Below are positions 50,478 through 59,347 of a stretch of DNA of 64,000 bases, in pieces. How positions within the stretch are numbered: the stretch's first letter is position 1; every line of letters begins with the position of its first letter. Under the pieces are notes generated by a model. It worked only from the letters and a program-made list of their open reading frames with translations, did no database searches and was not told the DNA's origin. A program made the translations under genes and the position numbers. The DNA is from GSA-30 sp036384435 (GTDB taxonomy: Bacteria > Pseudomonadota > Gammaproteobacteria > Xanthomonadales > Rhodanobacteraceae): NCBI RefSeq assembly GCF_036384435.1, contig NZ_DASVMI010000135.1, positions 1-64,000 of the forward strand, given 5' to 3'.

Positions 50478-51008
50478 ATGAACAAGTCAAATGGACGGGC
50501 GCTGGCCACTACCCTGATCATCCTGGCGATCATCGCCGTGATCGCAGCCGTTGCTGTGCCCTCCTGGCGCGACCACAAGATCGCCGACCACAGCAAGGAA
50601 GCGCTGAGCGCTGGCGATGCCGCCAAACTGGTCGTCATGGAAGCCGAAACCATGCGTGGCGGCCTGGCCAACCTACATCCCGGTGACCTGAAATATAACG
50701 CCGCGTCCACGCTTGGGCCTTATGTGGCCAAGGTCGACGTGTCAGAGAGTGGGCGCATCACGGTAACCACCAAAGACACGGGCGCCTCGCCCGATCCCGT
50801 GTTCTTGCTGACGCCGATGGAAAGCAGCAAAGGAACCGGGCCGACACAACTGGTGTGGAGCTGCGACATCGTCTCGGGCGATACGCGATACAAGCCGGAT
50901 ACCTGCACACGGTCCGCCGACGCGCCTTCGGCGGCAAGCACGGTGTCGATCCCTGGGCATACGACGTCCGCGGCGCAACCGGCTGTCGCAAGTACTAGCA
51001 AGCGCTAA
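50478..51008 (+). CDS. Degenerate pilin-like protein without the GFTLIE motif
   Basis: 176 residues. A short leader (MNKSNG) precedes a single hydrophobic helix RALATTLIILAIIAVIAAVA that ends VPSWRDHK, exactly where canonical pilins have IPQYQTYV. The head keeps pilin traits (AGDAAKLVVMEAETMRGG, SGRITVTTKDTGASP, VWSCDIVSGDTRYKPDTC with a D-region-like Cys pair) and a Ser/Ala/Thr-rich tail. If cut after Gly6, mature residue 1 is Arg and residue 5 is Thr, so normal processing and Glu5 docking are lost. It could be a minor subunit, an initiator or a decaying paralogue. AT/GC and codon use match the other pilins. Confidence 0.7.
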   Translation: MNKSNGRALATTLIILAIIAVIAAVAVPSWRDHKIADHSKEALSAGDAAKLVVMEAETMRGGLANLHPGDLKYNAASTLGPYVAKVDVSESGRITVTTKDTGASPDPVFLLTPMESSKGTGPTQLVWSCDIVSGDTRYKPDTCTRSADAPSAASTVSIPGHTTSAAQPAVASTSKR

Positions 51009-51265
51009 AATCCATACAGCTCGTGCTTGCCTCACACTGGCATCCATGGCCCGATAGGCCTCGACTTCACGGGCCAAGACATATCGCGATTCGTGGCTGG
51101 CGCGGTAATCCCTTACAGCAACCGCCGCGTTAAACCCATCCCTTAGGTATTGAGCGAAATCGATACTGGCGTCGCTGCCGGAGGCCAGCTGCATCGTGTT
51201 CACCGCGACGCAACTGGCGACTGGCAGTGACACGCCGCTCAACACAACCATCCTAGGGGAATACC

Positions 51266-51700
51266 ATGGAACGGAAAAAACAGCAGGGCTTTACCCTGAT
51301 CGAACTGATGATCGTGGTGGCCATCATTGCCATCCTGGCTGCGATCGCCATCCCGCAATACCAGACCTATGTCATTCGATCGCAGGTCGCTCGCGCCATG
51401 AGCGAATCCGGCGATCTTAAGGTGGCCGTGGAGGACTGCCTGAATAACGGGCTGCTCACCTTCGATCCGAATACCAGCTGCGTGGATACGAGCACACCGT
51501 CGGATATTCTCGACGGAGGCAAAGCGGCAGTCGCCATGTCAGCTACCACTTCGACCATCATCGCGAAATTGGGGGGGCACGCCAGCAGCAAGATCAAGGA
51601 TGGAACAGTCACCTGGACAAGGGACGACGCCGGTTCCTGGACCTGCAAGACCGCAGATGGCATCACTCCGAACTACGCACCCGCGTCTTGTCCAAACTGA
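51266..51700 (+). CDS. Type IV pilin, paralogue 4
   Basis: 144 residues. Leader MERKKQQG, FTLIELMIVVAIIAILAAIA with Phe1 and Glu5, and RSQVARAMSESGDLKVAVEDC. The head is shorter than in paralogues 2 and 3 but keeps PSDILDGG, IIAKLGGHASSKIKDGTVTW and the D-region CKTADGITPNYAPASC. AGGGGAA stands 7 bases before the ATG. It has its own terminator. I find no -24/-12 promoter with exact spacing in the 257 bases upstream. Confidence 0.9.
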   Translation: MERKKQQGFTLIELMIVVAIIAILAAIAIPQYQTYVIRSQVARAMSESGDLKVAVEDCLNNGLLTFDPNTSCVDTSTPSDILDGGKAAVAMSATTSTIIAKLGGHASSKIKDGTVTWTRDDAGSWTCKTADGITPNYAPASCPN

Positions 51701-52052
51701 TCCATACGCACTTTGCTTTTCATGCAAGACATGACAAACGGAAGCTGCGCATTGCGGCTTCCGTCTGTTTTGTTCGATTGTTTCCGGTTGCTCATTCTCA
51801 TTTCTTGAACGGGCCGCCCTGAGGCAAACGAAACAGCAAGCGCCAGATGGCTTGGCTCTTTCAGCGAAATCTCCATCGCAGGAAAGTACTCTGCCACCTG
51901 TCATTCGATTCGGGCCGCCTCTTACGAATAACCTGAAAAGCTTTAACCCCTGCCTTTTCCGGCCATTCCGCCCTCACCGCCACCCGGCATCGACTGGACC
52001 TTGGCGCCAGACAGGTTAAGCTTGGCCCACTCCTGGCTGCCACGCTGACGCC
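51701..52052. other. Intergenic region between the last pilin and the GT-C gene
   Basis: 352 bases. It contains the terminator at 51738-51774. The rest (51775-52052) presumably holds the promoter of the GT-C and flippase genes, but no convincing sigma-70 or sigma-54 boxes are seen. Short minus-strand open frames here look like chance. Confidence 0.6.
51738..51774 (+). terminator. Terminator of pilin paralogue 4
   Basis: 11-bp stem ACGGAAGCTGC / GCGGCTTCCGT (one T-G pair) with a GCATT loop, followed by CTGTTTTGTT. It begins 38 bases after the stop. Confidence 0.8.
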
Positions 52053-54008
52053 GTGACCCGACTTCCGACGCCGCTAAGCAACGGCTGGGCCTTACTTGCC
52101 CTGGCACTGTTGATCACCACGCTGGTTTATGCACCCGGCCTGTCCGGTGGCTGGCTGTTCGACGATTACCCCAATATCGTGGATAACCATGGCGTGCAGC
52201 CTGCTCACGGTGACATTCCCTCACTGATCGGCGCCGCCCTCTCCTCGCCTGCCAGCGACTTCAAGCGCCCGCTTGCTTCGTTGAGCTTTGCGGCCAATTA
52301 CCTGGCGTCGGGGCTGGACCCGTATGCCATGAAAGCCACCAACCTGGTCATCCACCTGCTCAACGGCCTGCTGGTGTTCCTGCTGGTACGCGCCCTGCTG
52401 CAAGTAACGGCCCCCAGGCAGGAATCGTCGCGTCGAGTCGCATTCGCGGTGGTCGCCGCAGCAGGCTGGATGTTGCTCCCAATCAATCTGACCGGCGTGC
52501 TCTATGTCGTCCAGCGCATGGAGAGCATGGCAAACCTGTTCGTGCTGATCGGCCTGCTAGGCTATCTGGCAGGGCGGAAACGCATGCGTGATGGAACTGG
52601 AGGTGGCGGACTGCTGCTATGCATACTCAGCCTCACGCTACCCACCGGGCTTGGCATCCTAGCCAAGGAGACGGCGGTGATGATCCCGCTCTATGCGTTG
52701 CTGATTGAAGCCATCGTCTTTCGCTTCCGACGGCCCGACACGCGACGCACGGACTGGCGTATCGTCGCACTGTTCATCGTGTTCCTGTTGTTGCCGATGA
52801 TCGTGGGGCTGGCCTGGTTGGTGCCACGGCTGCTCAAGCCCGAATCGTGGGCCACGCGTGATTTCACCATGGGCACTCGCCTGCTTTCAGAGCTGCGCAT
52901 CGTGGTTGATTACATCGGCTGGACGCTATTGCCGCTACCGCATGAATTGTCTTTCTATCACGATGATTTCTTGGTTTCCTCGGGTCTGTTTGCGCCTTCG
53001 ACCACTGCGCTGAGCGCGTGCGTCTTGTTGGCTCTGATCGCCGCCATGATCGGCACGCGCAGACGCCAACCACTGATAGCTCTGGGCATCGCCCTGTTTC
53101 TGGGTTGCCAAGTCCTCACGGCAACTATCCTTCCACTGGAACTGGTCTATGAGCATCGCAACTATTTCGCCAGCCTGGGGCTGATGCTGGCTCTGCTCGC
53201 GGCGCTTTTTCCACCAGGCGAAACATGGCTATCACCGCTACGGTCGCGTATCGCGACGGCCCTGATTGCCGTGTTGATGCTGTGGTGGACGGGTATCACG
53301 GCCGTCAGCACCTACGCCTGGGGCGACTCGCTTCGCTTGGCCGAAGCGTTGGCCGAACGCGGACCGGATTCGCCGCGTGCCCAATACGAACTGGGCCGCA
53401 CCTATATCATTTATTCGCATTACCAGCCGGGCTCGCCGTATACCCAGAAGGCCTACGCGCCTCTGGAGCGTGCTGCCGGGCTACCCAAGTCGTCGATCTT
53501 GCCGCAGCAGGCATTGATCTTCATGAATTCGCGCATGGACCTGCCGCTTAAGGATGCCTGGTGGCAAAGCATGACCGACAAACTGGCTACGGTCCGTCCC
53601 GGCGTTCAGGATGAAAGCTCGCTGGCAGCCTTGGCCGATTGTGCACGTGACGGTGACTGCGACCTGCCCAAAGACCGGATGAAAGCAGCTTTCGATGCAG
53701 CCATGTCGCATTCCAAGCCGAGCCCTCGGCTCATGTCGACCTATGCTGATTATGCCTGGAACGTCCTGGAAGACCGCAAGCTTGGCATGCAACTGGAAAC
53801 GCGCGCGGTGGATGGCTCGCCGCAGGAGCCAGCCTACCTGATCACGCTCATCCGCATGCTGTTACGTGAGCATCACACCGAGGAAGCACAGACACGTATG
53901 GACCAGTTGCAGCAACTCAATCTTGGCGGACACCTGGATAGCCAGATCGAGAAACTGCGCGCGCAATTCGAGGCCATTTCCGAATCCGGCGCGCACGCCA
54001 CGTCATGA
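52053..54008 (+). CDS. GT-C fold membrane glycosyltransferase with TPR-like C-terminus, candidate pilin glycosyltransferase
   Basis: 651 residues, GTG start. About ten membrane helices (residues 12-430) and a soluble helical C-terminal third with TPR-like pairs. The first periplasmic loop carries GGWLFDDYPNIVDNHG (Asp37-Asp38), the acidic motif of GT-C enzymes such as PMT and TMTC, followed by FKRPLASLSFAANYLASGLD and ATNLVIHLLNGLLVFLLVRA typical of bacterial TMTC-like proteins. Such enzymes use polyprenyl-phosphate-linked sugars. It lies directly after the pilin array and overlaps the flippase gene (ATGA), which suggests O-glycosylation of pilin in the periplasm, as with TfpW or TfpO in Pseudomonas. 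Acceptor and sugar are inferred. Confidence 0.7.
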   Translation: MTRLPTPLSNGWALLALALLITTLVYAPGLSGGWLFDDYPNIVDNHGVQPAHGDIPSLIGAALSSPASDFKRPLASLSFAANYLASGLDPYAMKATNLVIHLLNGLLVFLLVRALLQVTAPRQESSRRVAFAVVAAAGWMLLPINLTGVLYVVQRMESMANLFVLIGLLGYLAGRKRMRDGTGGGGLLLCILSLTLPTGLGILAKETAVMIPLYALLIEAIVFRFRRPDTRRTDWRIVALFIVFLLLPMIVGLAWLVPRLLKPESWATRDFTMGTRLLSELRIVVDYIGWTLLPLPHELSFYHDDFLVSSGLFAPSTTALSACVLLALIAAMIGTRRRQPLIALGIALFLGCQVLTATILPLELVYEHRNYFASLGLMLALLAALFPPGETWLSPLRSRIATALIAVLMLWWTGITAVSTYAWGDSLRLAEALAERGPDSPRAQYELGRTYIIYSHYQPGSPYTQKAYAPLERAAGLPKSSILPQQALIFMNSRMDLPLKDAWWQSMTDKLATVRPGVQDESSLAALADCARDGDCDLPKDRMKAAFDAAMSHSKPSPRLMSTYADYAWNVLEDRKLGMQLETRAVDGSPQEPAYLITLIRMLLREHHTEEAQTRMDQLQQLNLGGHLDSQIEKLRAQFEAISESGAHATS

Positions 54009-55273
54009 TCGGCAAGCTCGCACGCAGCAGCTTGCAGACCACTGCCGTGCTGGCGTTACGACTGGCGACGCAGGCCGCCACGCTGGTCCTGCTCACACGC
54101 CTGCTGCAACCTGCGCTTTATGGACACTATGCCGCCGCGGCGTCGCTGGCCGTCGTGCTGGGTATGCTTTCCAGTCTCGGCAGCGGTTATGTATTGCTGT
54201 CACGGGCTTCGGGCAATCTCGCACGCGCAGCCGATACCTGGCGATATGCGTGGCCCCTGACGCTGGCCATGGGTGTCGTGCTGATACTGATCTACCTGCC
54301 CATCGCGCTCTGGCTTACCGACGCGCAGCTATCACTATCCACGCTGCTTTGGCTGGGCTGTACCGAACTGCTTGCCACGCCGTTCACGCTATTGGCAAGC
54401 TTTGTCCTGCAATCGAGCGAACGCGTACCGCTGAGCCAGTTGGTGCAATGGTTGCCGCTGGGCCTGCGCGTCGCCGCGGTACTACCTTGCTTCGCCCTGC
54501 CGCTGGAGGCACGTCTGCCCTGCTACGTGGTGTTGCAATGGAGCGCGGGCGTGATCGGTGTCCTGGTCGCCTGGCGCATCGTACGCCGGCACGTTCCACT
54601 GACATGGCAGCCACGCAAGCCCAGCGGTGAAGAATTGCGGCTGGGCGCTTCCTATGCCGCCATGCTGCTGGTCGCAGCCAACCCCTCGGAGCTGGACAAG
54701 ATGGCTGCCGTGCGCCTGGTGGGCGGCCCCTCGGCCGGCATCTACACGGCAGGTTCGCGCATCATGGGGGCGCTGGTGATGCCCGTGCTGGCGATGCTGC
54801 TGGCGGCGCAACCGCGCCTGTTTCGCCATGCACGGGATCAAGCCGTCACCATGCGCAAATTGGTGCTGGTGCTGTTTGGTGTCGCGCTGGCCTGGGGGAT
54901 CGTGAGCGGTGCAGCGCTGGCGATCGCCAGTCCATGGCTGACCTGGATATTCGGCAACGACTATGCACGCACCGCGCACCTGATGCCCTGGATGGCCATC
55001 ACCGCTCCCTTTCTTTCGGTCAGGTTGGCCGCTGGCAGCGTGCTGGTTGCCACCGGACATCCGCTCGAACGCGTGGGCTTCGAGCTGGGCGGCATCGCCT
55101 GTCTGCTGGGCGGCATGCTGGCGTTCGCGCCGGGGTACGGCGTGATTGGCCTGGTGGCAGCCGTGATCGTTGCCGAACTGGCGATGGGCATCGTGGGCGT
55201 ACTGATGGTGCTTCGACAGCTCAACCGCCTGAAGGCGGTAAACGGCCCGGAGTCCGCGCGCGCCACCCTGTGA
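54005..55273 (+). CDS. Wzx-like polysaccharide/lipid-linked glycan flippase
   Basis: 422 residues, about 12 membrane helices, MOP superfamily (polysaccharide_synt type). The N-terminal pattern RLATQAATLVLLTRLLQPALYGHYAA and the second-half pattern GIYTAGSRIMGALVMPVLAMLLA are characteristic. It would move an undecaprenyl-linked glycan across the inner membrane. It is coupled to the GT-C gene by a 4-base overlap. Its last 53 bases overlap the end of the opposing glycosyltransferase gene. Confidence 0.82.
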   Translation: MIGKLARSSLQTTAVLALRLATQAATLVLLTRLLQPALYGHYAAAASLAVVLGMLSSLGSGYVLLSRASGNLARAADTWRYAWPLTLAMGVVLILIYLPIALWLTDAQLSLSTLLWLGCTELLATPFTLLASFVLQSSERVPLSQLVQWLPLGLRVAAVLPCFALPLEARLPCYVVLQWSAGVIGVLVAWRIVRRHVPLTWQPRKPSGEELRLGASYAAMLLVAANPSELDKMAAVRLVGGPSAGIYTAGSRIMGALVMPVLAMLLAAQPRLFRHARDQAVTMRKLVLVLFGVALAWGIVSGAALAIASPWLTWIFGNDYARTAHLMPWMAITAPFLSVRLAAGSVLVATGHPLERVGFELGGIACLLGGMLAFAPGYGVIGLVAAVIVAELAMGIVGVLMVLRQLNRLKAVNGPESARATL

Positions 55274-56084
55274 CCAGCGCACGCAGAGGCACCGTGGAGC
55301 GATGGCGCCACGCTCGCCACAGCGCTCGTGCCGGCAATGTCACCAGGCGCAACGCCAGGAATATCGCGTGCTGCCAAGCGTTATCGGCAAGCTTCGCCGC
55401 CAGCAAGACGTGCGCGGCGACCATGCGTTCTTCGTAGAAGGGGGATCCCAGGCCACTGCTGGCCGACCCTTCGTGCTCGACGAGCAATTGGGGGATGTGA
55501 ACCCGGCCGCCCGCACCACGTAAGCGCCAGCCCAGTTCGCAATCTTCGCCATACATGAAGAATGCTTCGTCAAACAAGGGGCCTTGTGCGTGGTGCGGCT
55601 GTATCCATAGACAACTACCGCTGGCGTAGGGAAAAGCGCCCCACCGCGGTTGACGAAATTGCAGGGCCAGCCAGCGCTGGTAATACATCAATCCGACCCG
55701 GGTAGCGGCATGCAAGGTATCGGCGGACAACAAGACGGCATCGGGGTGAAGCATCGCCTGTGCGCGCCAATACGCCAGTGAACCTGAGATCAGTCGCGCA
55801 TCGTTGTTGATCAACAGCACCGAGGAGATGCCATATCGCCGCCGGCAGGCCGCCAAACCACGATTGACGCCTGCGGCGAAGCCCAGGTTGGTTGCGCTGA
55901 TTTCGATCGCTACACGAGCGTCGTGCAAAAAGCGGGCGGCAAGGTCAGCTGCCGAGGCAGCATCGTCCGCGGAGTTATCCCAGACCAGCACATGATCCAC
56001 GCCTTCAGCGAGCAGAGAGGCAATGCAGGCGGCACTGCGCGACGCATCGCGATAGTTCAGCAGCAAGCCGACGACGGTGGTCAT
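55221..56084 (-). CDS. Family 2 glycosyltransferase (rhamnosyltransferase-like)
   Basis: 287 residues, GT-A fold. N-terminal GLLLNYRDASRSAACIASLL, LVWDNSADD, NLGFAAGVNRGLAACRRRYG, then the metal site LLINNDARL, and ALFDEAFFMYGEDCELGWRL near the acceptor site. This pattern is common among rhamnosyl- and related transferases. The start at 56084 overlaps the methyltransferase stop (ATGA). Last gene of the five-gene minus-strand operon. Confidence 0.85.
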   Translation of the reverse strand: MTTVVGLLLNYRDASRSAACIASLLAEGVDHVLVWDNSADDAASAADLAARFLHDARVAIEISATNLGFAAGVNRGLAACRRRYGISSVLLINNDARLISGSLAYWRAQAMLHPDAVLLSADTLHAATRVGLMYYQRWLALQFRQPRWGAFPYASGSCLWIQPHHAQGPLFDEAFFMYGEDCELGWRLRGAGGRVHIPQLLVEHEGSASSGLGSPFYEERMVAAHVLLAAKLADNAWQHAIFLALRLVTLPARALWRAWRHRSTVPLRALVTGWRARTPGRLPPSGG

Positions 56085-57121
56085 GCACGGTGTTCCGGTT
56101 TGCGCGCGGTGACGATGTATTCCTCGCCCCAATACACTCCCAGGCTGGCAAGCACATCCACGCGATGCGGCGGCAGGGGGCGCACCGCATTTCCTCGCTG
56201 CCGCGCCACCTCGGCCGAAGCCTGCAGGATATAGCGCGAACCACGCCCGCGCCGGTGAGCCCGGATACGCTCGAATCCCGCCCGATCAAGCAAGGCTTCA
56301 AGTGCGCTTGGCGCCATCACTACCAGGTGCCGCGGCGGCTCCAGGCCACGCCAGTCAGCACCATAACGCTGATGGCCAGCACTATTCGCATTCGGGGTTG
56401 CCAACCAGAGCGTGCCGCCCGGCCGCAATGCGTCGCAGGCACGCCGCAGGAATGCCAGCGGATCATGCACGTGCTCGATCACGTGCGATGCCGTAACGAC
56501 ATCAAAGTGCGCCGCATGGGAAAAGGTATCAAGCGTGCCCTGGGTCACTTCAAGGCCTGCCCGGCGTGCGGCACCGACCGCCGACGCATCCGGTTCCAAT
56601 CCATGCACCCGCCAGCCCGCGGCCTGCGCGCGCAACAGGAACACGCCGTGGCCACAGCCAACGTCCAGCAAGCTGCCAGGCGTGCCCGGTAGATGGCGAT
56701 AAAAGAAATCCAGCTGCTGGCGCAGCGGTGGCACACACGGAAGCAGCCATCGCCCCGGGCGCGATGCCGGCACCCGCCTCGCGCCGAAGCGCGCATTCAT
56801 ATAGTCATTGGACCAACGCCACAGCAGGGACTGGCCATTGTCCTGCACGAATGCCGACGCACTGTCACCGTGCGTGTAGTACGACGCATACGCCTTGCCG
56901 ATCGCGTCGCGCGTCGGACGCACGCTCAGATAGAAGCTTACGCAAGAACGGCATCGGCGCATGGGCCATCGGCCAGGTACACCTTCAAGTGCGTCGGCCA
57001 GCGCGGCATAGGCCTCATCCGATTCGACTGAACCACAAACGGGACACGCCTCGACCCGCTCCAGTTCGTCGTCACGCCACCCCTCCATGGACCAGCGCTC
57101 AGCCATGCCTGGCTCCAGCAT
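56081..57121 (-). CDS. SAM-dependent methyltransferase with N-terminal zinc-ribbon-like region
   Basis: 346 residues. The N-terminal CPVCGS and a later CRSCVSFYLS make a possible four-Cys zinc site. The class I methyltransferase core has LLDVGCGHGVFLLRAQAAGW (motif I), FDVVTASHVIEHVHDP and LRPGGTLWLATPN. Such two-part proteins often methylate sugars in glycan clusters. Possible starts are 57121, 57106 and 57088; the first overlaps the upstream GT4 gene by 23 bases and has AGGG ahead. Confidence 0.85.
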   Translation of the reverse strand: MLEPGMAERWSMEGWRDDELERVEACPVCGSVESDEAYAALADALEGVPGRWPMRRCRSCVSFYLSVRPTRDAIGKAYASYYTHGDSASAFVQDNGQSLLWRWSNDYMNARFGARRVPASRPGRWLLPCVPPLRQQLDFFYRHLPGTPGSLLDVGCGHGVFLLRAQAAGWRVHGLEPDASAVGAARRAGLEVTQGTLDTFSHAAHFDVVTASHVIEHVHDPLAFLRRACDALRPGGTLWLATPNANSAGHQRYGADWRGLEPPRHLVVMAPSALEALLDRAGFERIRAHRRGRGSRYILQASAEVARQRGNAVRPLPPHRVDVLASLGVYWGEEYIVTARKPEHRA

Positions 57122-58136
57122 TCAGTACCCTGCGATAAAGCATTTCATAGGCCGCCACGGCCCGCGCCTCGCCGAAGTATTCCACGGCGCGGCGGCGCCC
57201 TGCCTGCCCCAGACGTTCAGCCAACGCTGGATCTGCCGCCAGTTGTCGTGCATGGTCGGCAAGCGTCGCCACATCGTCCATGGGGGCCAGCAAGGCCGTG
57301 CTGCCGTGCACACAGACCTCGGCGGTACCGGTGCTGTCGAACCCTACGACCGGCAATCCGCAAGCCATGGCTTCGACCGCCACATAACCAAAAGCTTCGT
57401 ACCGGGTCGGCACCAGCGCCACGTCCATGCTGCGATAGATCGCCGCCATGCCATCGGGTGTCTTGCGCGCCAGCACATGCATATTGGCTGGCCAGTCGCG
57501 CGTATCGAATGATTTACGCAGTCCTTCCAGGCAGTGGATCTCAAAGCCAGGGCCCAGGCGTTTGGCCAGGTCCGCAAGCACGTCAGCACCCTTCCAGCGC
57601 GATGGATTGCCGACGAACAGCAATCGCAAAGGCGCTGATGGATCGCGCCTGCGCGGCGGTCCAGGCGAAAAGGTCTCGGTGTCGACCCAGTTATGGATCA
57701 TGTCGACCGGCTGGCGCACATCGTGGCGAATCGCCTGGGCGGTGTGTTCGCTGACCGCGACCAGGGCATCGGCGGCACGGTAGGAGCGCTCGATGCACAG
57801 ATCCACGAACAGCCGGTGATAGATCGTCTGCAACGGTCGGCGATGCGGCAGGAACCGGGGATGGCGAATGTATTGATGCTCGGTCACCACCAGCGGAAGA
57901 CCGGGCCGCTTGAACGCAAAGCCCTGCCAACTGGCGGCATGAACAAGATCCGTGCCGGGAGGCGCCGATACACCACGCAGCAGCCAGGGCTTCCACTCGT
58001 AGGCGTGCTCAAACCATTGCAGAACAGGCTGATGCCCGGCCTTGCGCAGCCCCTCGGCCAGGCGCATGGCGAACACGTCAATGCCGCTACCAGCACGCAA
58101 GGCAGGCAACCATACCTTCAAGCCACGCATCATCAT
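57099..58136 (-). CDS. Family 4 glycosyltransferase
   Basis: 345 residues, GT-B fold. The N-terminal LPALRAGSGIDVFAMRLAEG acceptor domain and the C-terminal nucleotide-sugar domain with LLFVGNPSRWKGADVLADLA, and the EX7E-type motif in YEAFGYVAVEAMACGLPVVG. It adds one sugar to a lipid-linked glycan in the cytoplasm. Overlaps both neighbours in the operon. Confidence 0.88.
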   Translation of the reverse strand: MMMRGLKVWLPALRAGSGIDVFAMRLAEGLRKAGHQPVLQWFEHAYEWKPWLLRGVSAPPGTDLVHAASWQGFAFKRPGLPLVVTEHQYIRHPRFLPHRRPLQTIYHRLFVDLCIERSYRAADALVAVSEHTAQAIRHDVRQPVDMIHNWVDTETFSPGPPRRRDPSAPLRLLFVGNPSRWKGADVLADLAKRLGPGFEIHCLEGLRKSFDTRDWPANMHVLARKTPDGMAAIYRSMDVALVPTRYEAFGYVAVEAMACGLPVVGFDSTGTAEVCVHGSTALLAPMDDVATLADHARQLAADPALAERLGQAGRRRAVEYFGEARAVAAYEMLYRRVLNAGARHG

Positions 58137-59347
58137 GCGTGCGCCCCCAAGGCCAACTGCTCGATCAGCTGAGCATAACCTTCCGCCACATGATCCCAGG
58201 AAAAGCGCGCCTCGACGTAGGCAAGTGCATTCGCGGCCATGCGCTTGCGTGCGGCGTCATCGGCAAGCAAGTCATTGATCGCGTGCGCCAACAAGGCTGG
58301 CTCAGACGCATGCACGCGAACACCCGCACCGGCTGCAACCAGATCGGCCGTGGCCGGCACATCACCGGCGACCACCGGGCAACCACACGCCATCGCCTCG
58401 GCCACGACCAGTCCCAACCCCTCCTGATCACCATCGGCAGCCTGCACAAACGGCGCGACGAACAAGGCCGCGCGCTGGTAAAGCGCGGGCAGCGCATCCT
58501 GCGCCAAGGCACCGACGAAACGCACGCGATCCTGAATCCCTAGCGTGCTCGCCTGATTCTCCAGAGCGGCTTGTTCGGGCCCGAATCCAGCGATGGTCAG
58601 GAACACGCCCGGGTGCGCCTGCACAACAGCCGGCAACGCATCGAGCAGGTGTCGCAACCCTTTCTTTTCCACCAGGCGCCCGACAAACAGCAGTTCATCG
58701 TGATCGCGCGACACATCCGTCGGACGGAATCGCGACCGCGTATCCACGCCCATGGGCATGACCTGGACACAAGCATGCGGCTGCTCGGCCAGCAGACGCT
58801 CGCGCATGGCCTCGCTGACGACCGTAAGCATGGTCATGCGCCGCGTGACCCAGCCACGCATGCGTTGGAACAATCGTCCACGCAAGCCAAACAGGTCCGC
58901 TCCATGCGACGTCACCAGCAGCGGTATCGGCAATCGCGCTGCCGCCGCAACGAAGCCTTGTGGCAACAGCCAGTGCGCATGCACGACATCGGGCCGATAC
59001 GTGTCCATATACCGATGTAGCGCCCGATATTGGCCAAGCAGGAACCAGGGCATCAGCATCCACTTCCAGCGTGACCGGCGCAGATTGCCCAGGATGCCGC
59101 CATGATTGACCAGCGTCTCCAGCCGGGCTGGCGCATAGCGATAGCGATGGACTGTTACACCGTCCATGGCATCGTGAACGGCAGCGCCAGCCGCATGCGG
59201 CCCGATCACCGTGACATCCATGCGTGAGGCCAGGCGCTTGCAAAGCTCATGCACGAAACCAGGCTCGGGATCGCCAGGCCAGCGCGGATACGTGGACGTC
59301 AGCACGAGCAGGCGCAGGCGTGCGCGCTGGCTCGCCTGCTCAGTCAT
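58133..59347 (-). CDS. Family 4 glycosyltransferase
   Basis: 404 residues, GT-B fold. N-terminal LLVLTSTYPRWPGDPEPGFV, HAHWLLPQGFVAA, then SHGADLFGLRG; C-terminal ELLFVGRLVEKKGLRHLLDA and QEGLGLVVAEAMACGCPVVA with the catalytic glutamates. The start at 59347 (MTEQASQ) gives an 8-base overlap with the upstream GT2 gene. Start codons further upstream lack support. Confidence 0.88.
   Translation of the reverse strand: MTEQASQRARLRLLVLTSTYPRWPGDPEPGFVHELCKRLASRMDVTVIGPHAAGAAVHDAMDGVTVHRYRYAPARLETLVNHGGILGNLRRSRWKWMLMPWFLLGQYRALHRYMDTYRPDVVHAHWLLPQGFVAAAARLPIPLLVTSHGADLFGLRGRLFQRMRGWVTRRMTMLTVVSEAMRERLLAEQPHACVQVMPMGVDTRSRFRPTDVSRDHDELLFVGRLVEKKGLRHLLDALPAVVQAHPGVFLTIAGFGPEQAALENQASTLGIQDRVRFVGALAQDALPALYQRAALFVAPFVQAADGDQEGLGLVVAEAMACGCPVVAGDVPATADLVAAGAGVRVHASEPALLAHAINDLLADDAARKRMAANALAYVEARFSWDHVAEGYAQLIEQLALGAHA

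Noticed and set aside
51205..51245. TGGC elements upstream of pilin paralogue 4 as a sigma-54 promoter
   Set aside because: None has GC at the required 10-base spacing.
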